Part shown: positions 16,622-23,984 of the stretch, in pieces
Layout of the letters: each line of letters begins with the position of its first letter
Position numbering within the stretch: the first letter of the stretch is position 1
Source: Pseudarthrobacter enclensis
GTDB taxonomy: Bacteria; Actinomycetota; Actinomycetes; Actinomycetales; Micrococcaceae
DNA: 64,000 bases
Direction of reading: 5' to 3'
Assembly: GCF_001457025.1 (NCBI RefSeq)
Contig: NZ_KQ758601.1
Location: 310,001 to 374,000 of the forward strand
Notes under the pieces: model-generated
What the model was told of the DNA's origin: nothing
The model's input: the letters and a program-made list of their open reading frames with translations, nothing else
Databases searched by the model: none
Position numbers and translations under genes: made by a program

Positions 16622-18100
16622 TCAGGCTGACGTGAGCGCGCCCCGCATGCTGCGGCGGATGAGGTCGTGCTGGCGGCGCACCAGGAGGAGCGGATCCACT
16701 TCGCCAAGCTCGGCGAAGGCGTGCCCCTCCCATTCGCTGGACCAGTAGCCGCGGTAGCCGCCCTCGACAAAGACGCGGACCAGCTCCGGGTAGTCGATCG
16801 CGGGCTCGTTGCCGGCGTCGTCGATGTCGTAGAACTTGGCGTGGACGTGCATGATCTGCGGCATGATCTCCGCCCACTCCTTCGGATCAATGTGGCCATG
16901 CATGTTGAAGGCCAGGTGCGCGAAAGACCCCAGCCGGGCAGGGTCGAAGTCCCGCCCCTTGAGGTAGCCGATAAATTCCTCCTGCCGGGCGCGCATGGGA
17001 GCATCGGTGGCCCAAATGGCCTGCAGCTGCGCTACGGCGTCGTCATCCAGCCCTGCCCGCCGGACGGCCCGCAACAGCGTGGGCGACATGCTGTGCATGG
17101 TGGAGGAGAAGTCAGCCACGAATCCCAGCAGCGGTGAATCGAGCTCCGCATAGACGTCCCGCACCTTCATGATCTCGGGCGAGTTGGGGCCCAGCGGTGC
17201 GTGGATCTCATAGGCCAGCTTGAGCTCAAGCTGTTCAGCGAGCGGCAGCAGGCGGCGGAGCAGGTCCGGTTTGGCGCTCTGGATCCTGACCAGGGGGAAA
17301 CCCAGCTTCTTTGCCCCGTGGAACAGGGTCTCGGTGAACCCGTATTCCTCGTCCGGCGTCATGTCCCGGTCGCGGCGTCGGCCCATGTCCAGGTTGGCGC
17401 CAAAGGAGCTCGCAGTGAAGCCGTGCCGGTCAAAGGCAGCATGCCAGTCCGCTGCGAATTCGTCGGTCACCACGGGATAGGTGGGCAGCACCTGGGACGC
17501 GACGATTTCGATTCCCGGTCCGATGCCCAGGCCCGCCACGCGGTTGAGCAGGCCGTCGAAGTCGTACCAGCCCGCACGGAATTCGGCGCTGGCCGAGTAC
17601 AGGGTCAGGCCCAGTGCAAAGGGATCGTCATCCGCTGCAGGCGGGGGCGGGGTTTCGGCGGCGGAAAGGCCGGGGGCCGGAGCGGCGCGGTCCGTGACCG
17701 CCAGCTGCAGTTGCTGGTTGACGAAGTTGGGCACGTAGAGGCCGGGGTTGCCGTCCTGGCCGGGTGCGATCTGCATGTAGGGCAGGCGCAGTTCGCCCTC
17801 CAGGTGGATGTCGTGTTCCTCGCCCGGGGATGCTGGGCGGTCGCGGCGCACCACCAGGAGCGGGTGCTCCTGCAGGAACCAGAGGGTTTCACTCTGGGCC
17901 GGCAGGTCCGCGATGGAGTAGCGGATGCCGCCCAATTCCAGTGACAGGTCCGCTTCGGGGACCTGAAGACCGTAAATGGCCAGCTTCAGCGAAGTGACCG
18001 AGGACAGCCACAGGCTGCGGTACCAGGGCAGCGTGAGGGAGAGCGCCAGGCCCTCCGGGTGGGCGCGCAAACTTGAACTGTCGATGAGTCCGTTAGGCAT
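16622..18100 (-). CDS. Fused beta-alpha C-glycoside deglycosidase-like protein (fusion A)
   Basis: A 492-residue single polypeptide. Residues 1-135 are a beta subunit (LPWYRSLWLSSV, YSIADLP, ETLWF, LPYMQIAP, all matching beta2). Residues 137-159 form an Ala/Pro-rich linker with a PPPP run. Residues 160-492 are an alpha subunit with ligands E298 (YEIHAP), D330 (VADFSS), H420 (HVHAKFYD) and E456 (SSEWEGHAF), closely matching alpha2. The known enzymes are hetero-oligomers of separate subunits, so the fusion is notable. ATG 18100 follows AAGGA. It lies 27 nt downstream of fusion B in one transcript. The fusion is seen directly; activity on 3-keto-C-glycosides is inferred. Confidence 0.85.
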   Translation of the reverse strand: MPNGLIDSSSLRAHPEGLALSLTLPWYRSLWLSSVTSLKLAIYGLQVPEADLSLELGGIRYSIADLPAQSETLWFLQEHPLLVVRRDRPASPGEEHDIHLEGELRLPYMQIAPGQDGNPGLYVPNFVNQQLQLAVTDRAAPAPGLSAAETPPPPAADDDPFALGLTLYSASAEFRAGWYDFDGLLNRVAGLGIGPGIEIVASQVLPTYPVVTDEFAADWHAAFDRHGFTASSFGANLDMGRRRDRDMTPDEEYGFTETLFHGAKKLGFPLVRIQSAKPDLLRRLLPLAEQLELKLAYEIHAPLGPNSPEIMKVRDVYAELDSPLLGFVADFSSTMHSMSPTLLRAVRRAGLDDDAVAQLQAIWATDAPMRARQEEFIGYLKGRDFDPARLGSFAHLAFNMHGHIDPKEWAEIMPQIMHVHAKFYDIDDAGNEPAIDYPELVRVFVEGGYRGYWSSEWEGHAFAELGEVDPLLLVRRQHDLIRRSMRGALTSA

Positions 18101-18127
18101 GGGATGTCCTTGCTGGTCGGGGTGGGG

Positions 18128-19420
18128 TCAGACGAGTCCGGCGGCGATGCCGCGGATCAGTGAGTGCTGGCGGCGGACCTGTTCCAGGGCCCGCCAGGGA
18201 GTCCGTTCACCTTCATATTCGCTCGAAAGGTAGCCGGTGTATCCGGCTCCGGCCAGGGCCTTGAGGACGGGCTCCCAGGGAATCTGCCGGTCCGCGAGGT
18301 GTTCGTCGATGTCGTGGAACTTGGCCTGGACGAACACCACATACGGGGCGATGTCCGCAAGGTCCGCCGGGTCGACGCCGATGCCGTCCAGGAAGGCCGG
18401 ACGGGTTTCACGCGTCTCACCTTCGCGCAGCGGAATGGGCCGGTCCTGGAAGATCCCGGTGTCGATGAGCAGGCCGAAGTTCGTGGTGCCGGTGCGCTCG
18501 ATAAGGCCGATGTAGTCGTCCACTACCGGGTGCTTGATCGGCGTGGGTGAGTGGATTTCCGGGCAGATGGTGATGTCCAGGCTGTGGGCCAGGTCCAGCG
18601 AGCGCTCGACGGATCCGGCCCAGATGGGATCGGGCACCAAATCGCCGGACACCACACCGATTTTGGGCCGGACATAGCGGAAGCCCAGCCGGGCGGCCAG
18701 CTTCAGGTCGCGCTGGAGCGCGGCGGCGCCTTCTGCGACAGTCATTTCCCTGCCCGGATGGAGGCGGGTATCGATCCATGACCCGTAGTTGGTGGGCTCC
18801 AGCGAGTGCTTTTCGAGCAGGTTGAACCAGCTGTCCAGCCAGGCGGTGGACGGCTCCGGGTACCCGGGGACATGTCCCTCGCCGAGGATCTCGACGCCGG
18901 TGGCATTGACATCCGCAACCGCAGCCAGCGTGGTTTCGAGGTCCATCACCGTGCCGTAGTCCCCCATGAAGCTGTAGAGGGAAACGCCGTACTTGAACGG
19001 GCCATCCCCGCCCTCGGGTGCCAGGGTCACCTTCCGCGAGGTGCGGTGCACCGTGGGCTGGTGCTCGAGGGGAATGTAGGACATCCGAAGGCGCAGGTCG
19101 ATGGAGACTTCGTGCACTCCCTGCGGCAGGCCTCCGTCGAGCGGCACGGTGATGACCGCAGCCTCCTCCAGCGGCCAGCGAACGCCGTCGCTGTTCCACA
19201 GCTCCTGCAGCGTGTAGGTGGTGCCGCCGAAGGTCCACAACGGGACGTCAGCAGCCACGTCCACCAGGCTTCCCACCCGGACGGCGATGCCATCGATCAG
19301 CGAGGCCGCCATGCCACGGTAGGAGGGCATGCGCACCCGGAACTGGAATCCGGTGACCTTTCCGCCCTCCCGGACGTTGCGGAATCCGGTGGATTGGATG
19401 AGGTCTCTTTCGAGAAGCAT
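18128..19420 (-). CDS. Fused beta-alpha deglycosidase-like protein (fusion B)
   Basis: A 430-residue second fusion, divergent from fusion A. Residues 1-133 are beta-like (RMPSYRGMAASL, YTLQELW, LRLRMSYIP). A short linker (about 134-141) leads to a TIM-barrel alpha domain: E288 (PEIHSP), D320 (LLIDTG), Q365 (FVQAKFHD) and E401 (SSEYEGE). The third metal ligand is Gln instead of the His of the other alpha copies; Gln is used at this position in Hyi-type enzymes. This and the much shorter linker suggest an independent fusion event or long divergence. It is the promoter-proximal gene of a two-gene transcript with a TATAAT -10 at 19484-19489 on the minus strand. Confidence 0.8.
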   Translation of the reverse strand: MLLERDLIQSTGFRNVREGGKVTGFQFRVRMPSYRGMAASLIDGIAVRVGSLVDVAADVPLWTFGGTTYTLQELWNSDGVRWPLEEAAVITVPLDGGLPQGVHEVSIDLRLRMSYIPLEHQPTVHRTSRKVTLAPEGGDGPFKYGVSLYSFMGDYGTVMDLETTLAAVADVNATGVEILGEGHVPGYPEPSTAWLDSWFNLLEKHSLEPTNYGSWIDTRLHPGREMTVAEGAAALQRDLKLAARLGFRYVRPKIGVVSGDLVPDPIWAGSVERSLDLAHSLDITICPEIHSPTPIKHPVVDDYIGLIERTGTTNFGLLIDTGIFQDRPIPLREGETRETRPAFLDGIGVDPADLADIAPYVVFVQAKFHDIDEHLADRQIPWEPVLKALAGAGYTGYLSSEYEGERTPWRALEQVRRQHSLIRGIAAGLV

Positions 19421-19483
19421 CGTTGCTCCCTCTCAGTTGGATCAGTGCCAGGCGGCGGAGGCGTGGGTCACCTTGAGGGTAGC

Positions 19484-19530
19484 ATTATATGTAGTTTTCG
19501 TACATAAGTTTGTTTAGTTGTCACATAAAG
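19484..19530 (-). promoter_or_regulatory. Promoter and tandem operator sites of the fusion operon
   Basis: On the minus strand a consensus TATAAT lies at 19489-19484. ACATAAGT (19502-19509, plus-strand reading) sits between the -10 and the expected -35, and a second copy, ACATAAAG (19523-19530), follows exactly 21 bp later. A weaker ACATAGGT is at 19550-19557. The layout favours repression by a protein binding two adjacent helical faces. Confidence 0.55.
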
Positions 19531-19647
19531 GCGCGCTACGGACCGTCGGACATAGGTAGCATCACGTGCCGGGTGGAGTGTCCGCCCCGCGGGCAAGGGT
19601 GTCGGCCACGCTTTTTGCCCACCGTGATGCGGGGTAAGAATTGCCGC

Positions 19648-19785
19648 ATGGATGCTCAGGAGATGGAGCGGGTGTGGCATGGGCGCCACCGCAAGGAGCA
19701 GGCAAAAATCTGGTCGCTGGCCTTTGTCTGGTGCGTCCTTGGCCTCGTGTCGGTTTCAGTGCTGATGACAGCCCTGCCACTGTGA
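19648..19785 (+). CDS. Small membrane protein, 45 residues
   Basis: The product begins with a charged stretch (MDAQEMERVWHGRHRKEQAK) followed by a single transmembrane helix (about residues 21-44) ending in LPL. The charge pattern suggests the N-terminus stays in the cytoplasm. An in-frame ATG at 19627 would add seven residues; neither start has a strong ribosome site. It stands alone between the fusion-B promoter and a strong hairpin. No family is recognised. Small one-helix proteins of this kind are common in actinobacteria, but this could be a chance frame. Confidence 0.4.
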   Translation: MDAQEMERVWHGRHRKEQAKIWSLAFVWCVLGLVSVSVLMTALPL

Positions 19786-19797
19786 CAGGCTGCCTCG

Positions 19798-19826
19798 AGG
19801 CCCGGCCGGGCATACCGGCCGGGCCT
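19798..19826. terminator. Bidirectional hairpin between small ORF and LAL1
   Basis: Perfect 12-bp arms AGGCCCGGCCGG / CCGGCCGGGCCT with a GCATA loop, 4 bp from the stop codon of the convergent LuxR gene. It could terminate transcription from both sides. Confidence 0.7.
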
Positions 19827-19829
19827 CCC

Positions 19830-22514
19830 CTATGCGGGCAGGTCTGCGGCGTTGTTCCACACCTCGGACAGCTCCTGGCGGCTTGAGACGCCCAGCTTGC
19901 CGTAAGTCCTTTGCAGGTGCGCGTTGACCGTGTTCACCGAGATTCCCAGGCGGATGGCTGCTTCGGCACTGCTCAGTCCCGAAGCGATCAGCCCGGCGAC
20001 TTCCCGCTCACGGTTGGACAGCTTCCCGAGGTCCGGGAACCCGGCAGGCCGTACCGCACCGGGCTGCCGGTCGCTGCCGTACAGCTGGTCATCCCCGTCC
20101 CCGGGAACGTCGGCGTAGCCGGGCAGGGAGTCCTCAGGACCCGGCAGGGGCAGCTCTTCACCGGTTTCACCCAGCAAGCCCGGCGTGACGCTCCACACGA
20201 GGTCCGTCACCGATACTTCCTGCGGGCGGAGCCCGCGCGCGCCCGTCCTGGCCGCGAGCCCGAGGTTCAGGTTTTCCAGGGCCCGGTGGCCGCGCCTTCC
20301 CGCCGTCTCCGCCATCAGCAGCAACCGGCGGTTGGCAGCGGCAGCTCCGCTGACCACCGAGCGGGCAGCGGACGAGTAGCTGTCTGCCAGCCGGGCGGCC
20401 AGGTAGCTGCCGGCGGTGCGGCGGGCATCATAAGCCGCCAGCGCCCGCCGCACCTGCCCGACGTCGCCCAGCAGCCAGGCGGCAGCCGCAAGTCCGCCGA
20501 GGGTTATGGGCAGGAGGCCTTCCGGATCGGCCTCGTCAAACCGCGTTTTGGCCTGCCTGAAGTGTTCGCACGCGAGGTCCAGGCTGCCCTGCCTGGCCAG
20601 CACGAAGGCACGGTAAAGGTGGGCCGGACCCTCGAAATAGCTCAGCCTCCCCACCCCGCGCCGCGGGGGGCCGCAACACACCATCTCCTTACCGCCCCAT
20701 TGGCCGCGCCAGATGAGGTTGGAGCCGTGGATGACCAGGACCACCGCGTGAAAATCCACTGTGCACCGCGGCAGGCGTTCCAGGGATTCCAGGGCTGCCG
20801 TTGAAAGCTCCACGGCCTCGGCGAACCGGCCGCCGACGGCCAGCCCCTGGGAAACCAGCGCCATGAGCAGCACGCCGGCCTCCGTGGCCGGCAGTGCCTC
20901 CGCAGCCGCCGGGTGCCTTGGCCCGTCGCCGGCAGCCGCATTCCCTGCCGCAGCGGGATCCGCGGCGTGTTGCCGGGCGAGCCGCTGGTACAGGGCGTCA
21001 CCGGGGCGCGGCCAGCTGCCCGCCTGGGCGTCGAGGTAGATCTGCAGGACGGCAAGTTCGTCCCTTGCCTCCTGCACGCCGGCCGAGCCGTTTCCGACGG
21101 CGGACTCCACCCGCCGTCGGGCTTCGTCAAGGATGGCCTGAAGAACGTTGGGGGACGGGGCGGTGGGGTGCAGTGCCCGCACCAGGAGGCGTACGGCGCG
21201 GACGAAGTCCACGTCGCCGGGCCCGTCCGGTACAGCCAGCAGCCGGCGCAGCAACTGGATGCTGCCGTAGCTGTCCCCGAGCAGGTACAGGGCCCGCGCC
21301 TGTTCCACGCCCGCGGGCAGCCGGAGCTCCGGGTCCGTGACGGCGGCGGCAGCGCGGCGCGCGCGTTTGCTGTCGTGCAGGTCATTGGCTGCGACGGCGA
21401 CGGCCAACAGGTCTGCCTGCGGCGTCGGAAGCCCGGTGTCCTGCTCCAGCGCAACGCGGCGGAAGAGGTTCCACAGCGAACCACCCGTCCCGGCTGCCAT
21501 CTGCCCGTGCAGGGCCAGCCGCAGCCCCTGCCGGCGCTCCTGCGGGAGCTGCTGGAGGGCGGCCGCGGACTCCAGGACGTGGGACAGGGTGGCCGTTGCC
21601 CCGCCGGCCGCGTTCCCGGGAGCCTGGATCCGCACCGTCCCCGCCGCAGCAAGTTCAGCCAGCGCCGCCTTCCCCGCCAGGGCCTCGGCGACGCCCACCG
21701 CCACCGGTTCGCCCACCGCCAGGACGTCGATCAGCCGCCGCTGGTGGCGGGGGTACCTGGCCAGCCGGTGGGCCATCAGCTCCTGCACGGGGGACGCGTC
21801 GTGCCCTGCGCCGCGCGAAAGGGTCCATTCGCCGTTGAGACAGGTGAGGTTCCCGTCGTCGGCCGCGCTGTCGAGGAGCAGCCTGGCCGCCAGCATGTTT
21901 CCCCCTGAAGCCGCGTGGACCTCCCGGACGAGGTTCTCCGACGGGCTTCCCTGCAGGCAGGATGCCAGGAAGTCGCGCATCCGGCCCTGGCCAAGCCCCG
22001 CCAGGTTCACCAGCGACAGCTGCCGGGCCACCACCGATTCCATGAGTTCCATCCGCAGCGGACGGTCCGACCGGTGCGTGGCCAGCAGTTTGATGTCCGG
22101 CTCTGAGACGATCCGGTTGAGCAGCCAGAGGGACAAGTCGTCCAGCACATCGATGTTGTCCAAGGCCAGCAGCACCGGCATTCCGGGCGGACCGGCGCTG
22201 CGGAGCGCCCTGCGCGAAGCCTGCAGCAGGAACCTGGGCGAGGGATTGGGCGTGGCGGGCAGGTCAGGGACCAACGCCATGGCAATGCCGAAGGGGACGT
22301 CGGCAAAGGACGGTGCAGCGGTACGGGCCACGACGGCGAAACTGCCCTCCAGTACAGAGGCTGCAGCGTCCAGCAGCGTGGTCATGCCGGAACCGCCGGC
22401 TCCGGAGATCAGCACGCCCGCAGGTTCAGCCCCCGAGAGGGCGACAACAATGTCATGCAGCTCAGCTGCCCGGATGATTCCCTGAGCGGGATGGTTCCCT
22501 GCCGCGTTATCCAT
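19830..22514 (-). CDS. Large LuxR-family regulator with defective Walker A (LAL1)
   Basis: An 894-residue protein. The N-terminal ATPase-like domain has GAGGSGMT (38-45), where the Walker A Lys is Met44, and a Walker B-like LLALDNID. A long helical-repeat middle (about 250-790) precedes a C-terminal LuxR HTH (LSNREREVAGLIASGLSS, then ISVNTVNAHLQRTYGKLG). It resembles LAL/MalT-type regulators of about 900 residues, and LAL2 and LAL3 here. Loss of the Walker Lys suggests it does not hydrolyse ATP in the usual way. It is divergent from the DPBB1 gene, a likely target. ATG 22514 gives a full-length protein. Confidence 0.88.
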   Translation of the reverse strand: MDNAAGNHPAQGIIRAAELHDIVVALSGAEPAGVLISGAGGSGMTTLLDAAASVLEGSFAVVARTAAPSFADVPFGIAMALVPDLPATPNPSPRFLLQASRRALRSAGPPGMPVLLALDNIDVLDDLSLWLLNRIVSEPDIKLLATHRSDRPLRMELMESVVARQLSLVNLAGLGQGRMRDFLASCLQGSPSENLVREVHAASGGNMLAARLLLDSAADDGNLTCLNGEWTLSRGAGHDASPVQELMAHRLARYPRHQRRLIDVLAVGEPVAVGVAEALAGKAALAELAAAGTVRIQAPGNAAGGATATLSHVLESAAALQQLPQERRQGLRLALHGQMAAGTGGSLWNLFRRVALEQDTGLPTPQADLLAVAVAANDLHDSKRARRAAAAVTDPELRLPAGVEQARALYLLGDSYGSIQLLRRLLAVPDGPGDVDFVRAVRLLVRALHPTAPSPNVLQAILDEARRRVESAVGNGSAGVQEARDELAVLQIYLDAQAGSWPRPGDALYQRLARQHAADPAAAGNAAAGDGPRHPAAAEALPATEAGVLLMALVSQGLAVGGRFAEAVELSTAALESLERLPRCTVDFHAVVLVIHGSNLIWRGQWGGKEMVCCGPPRRGVGRLSYFEGPAHLYRAFVLARQGSLDLACEHFRQAKTRFDEADPEGLLPITLGGLAAAAWLLGDVGQVRRALAAYDARRTAGSYLAARLADSYSSAARSVVSGAAAANRRLLLMAETAGRRGHRALENLNLGLAARTGARGLRPQEVSVTDLVWSVTPGLLGETGEELPLPGPEDSLPGYADVPGDGDDQLYGSDRQPGAVRPAGFPDLGKLSNREREVAGLIASGLSSAEAAIRLGISVNTVNAHLQRTYGKLGVSSRQELSEVWNNAADLPA

Positions 22515-22904
22515 GGTCCTGTCTTAGGTGGGGGCCTCCGGGCGCATTTCCTGGTGGCCGCGGGTGGGACCGTTGACGAGATGCACACACCGTATCCGCC
22601 CCGATCAGGCAGGGATTGAGTGTGTACTACTTGGTTTTTCGGATACCGGACCGGGTGTCGGGAATTCGGGTGCCGGCGGCCCGGTGTGTAAGGTGGGGTG
22701 GCGTGGGCAGGTTCCGGCGCCTGCGGCTGGGGAGTTGACGTGCCGCCGATTGATGTAGCTGCCCCACCGCGATCTTCTCATCCGGGCAGCAGTCCCCTGG
22801 GCAAGTGAAACAACGCGCAGCGTTGCCGCTGGGCGTTGCTGTCGCGCGCCCGCGAAAGGTCGCCATGGTCTCGCCGTCCATGCACCCAACAGATATGACA
22901 CGTA
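22515..22904. other. Intergenic region between LAL1 and DPBB1
   Basis: This 390-bp gap separates divergent genes. No convincing gene or known riboswitch was recognised. TATGAC at 22893-22898 lies only a few bases before the DPBB1 start, which also lacks a ribosome site, so a leaderless transcript is possible. An 84-codon minus-strand frame is considered in the rejected list. Confidence 0.4.
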
Positions 22905-23984
22905 ATGAAACACCTCTTCACGGCGCTGGCAGCAGTACTGCTCCTGGCCGTCGGCGGACTGTTCGCGGTTTCGGCCACCCAGTCCGCGTCAACCTCGTCC
23001 GCGGCTTCGGTGAAGCCCGTAACGGAACAGGGCGCAGCCAAGGCACCCGGACAGGACAAGGCGAAACCGAAAGGCACGCCGGCCCCGTCCCCCAGCACCA
23101 CGCCTCCCCCTGCCGCTCCAGTGGCCGCAGCGCCCGCCCCGGCCACCCAGGCACCGGCCCCCGCCGCGCCAACACCGGCCCCGGCGATCGTTCCCGCGGC
23201 TGCCACCGGGACCGGCAACAGTGCCTACCCGCTGCACAGCAACATCATCAGCACGACGTTCTGGGTGGGGGAAATCTTCAACGCCAGCCTCTCTGACGGC
23301 TCCCAGGTGTGCTCCACCTACAACAGCCAGTGGGCCTACCAGCACACGGGCGTCAACCTCGGAACCGTGGACGCCGGCGCTGCCGGCTGCCCCGGAAGCT
23401 ACTACGGCGGCTGCGACGGAATCAGTTCGGGCACCGGCGCCGGCTTCACCTGCGCCACCGAACGCCGCGTGGCGGACAACGGCTACTTCCCGCTGAACCA
23501 GCCGACACCGCTGGAGAACCCGTTCTACCTGGACCTGCCCTACGACGACCTGAATGATCCCGTTGCCTTCCAGGAGCGCTGCCGGGTCATCCCGTGGGCC
23601 GCTGCGGACAACGCCGCCGCCGGGGTGGACAACTGCGCCAACCCCAACCACAGCTACATGAAGAACCATTGGGTCCAGATCACCGGGCCGAACGGCAACA
23701 CCTGCTACGGCCAGATCGAGGACGCCGGCCCCTCCAGCGGGTCTGAGTACCACGACTCCGCGTACGTCTTCGGCAGCGGTGATGCCCGGCCGGTCAACCA
23801 GAGCTTCTCCGCCGACGCCTCACAGGGCGCCGGGATGGACGTCTCGCCAGCCCTCAACGGCTGCCTGGGCTTCGCCGAACTGGACGGCAGCAGCGACCGC
23901 GTTTCGTGGCGCTTCATTGACCGTGCCGACGTCCCGGCCGGTCCCTGGCTGACCGTGGAGACCACCTCCGGAGTCGGCAACTAG
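22905..23984 (+). CDS. Secreted double-psi-barrel-like protein (DPBB1)
   Basis: A 359-residue exported protein. It has a signal peptide (MKHLFTALAAVLLLAVGG...), a long Ala/Pro/Thr-rich linker (about 30-100) that probably spans the cell wall, and a C-terminal domain. That domain contains STTFWVGEIF, ENPFYLDLPYDD, CYGQIEDAGP and GAGMDVSPALNGCLGF. The I-x-DAGP ... MDVSPAL pair resembles the Asp-containing motifs of double-psi beta-barrel proteins (RlpA, expansin, barwin/GH45), hence the call. Eight or so cysteines suggest disulfides. A paralog lies at 30325-31149. The stop codon shares CTAG with the convergent glycosyltransferase gene. A wall- or polysaccharide-loosening role is inferred. Confidence 0.65.
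   Translation: MKHLFTALAAVLLLAVGGLFAVSATQSASTSSAASVKPVTEQGAAKAPGQDKAKPKGTPAPSPSTTPPPAAPVAAAPAPATQAPAPAAPTPAPAIVPAAATGTGNSAYPLHSNIISTTFWVGEIFNASLSDGSQVCSTYNSQWAYQHTGVNLGTVDAGAAGCPGSYYGGCDGISSGTGAGFTCATERRVADNGYFPLNQPTPLENPFYLDLPYDDLNDPVAFQERCRVIPWAAADNAAAGVDNCANPNHSYMKNHWVQITGPNGNTCYGQIEDAGPSSGSEYHDSAYVFGSGDARPVNQSFSADASQGAGMDVSPALNGCLGFAELDGSSDRVSWRFIDRADVPAGPWLTVETTSGVGN

Noticed and set aside
22627..22881. 84-codon minus-strand frame with a CxxCxxxCC cluster upstream of LAL1.
   Set aside because: No ribosome site or family resemblance, and it would fill the promoter region of two divergent genes. Conservation would be needed to accept it.
22735..22904. Structured-looking GC-rich leader before DPBB1, considered as a c-di-GMP or c-di-AMP riboswitch.
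   Set aside because: I could not match the conserved core of GEMM or ydaO; Infernal/Rfam would decide.
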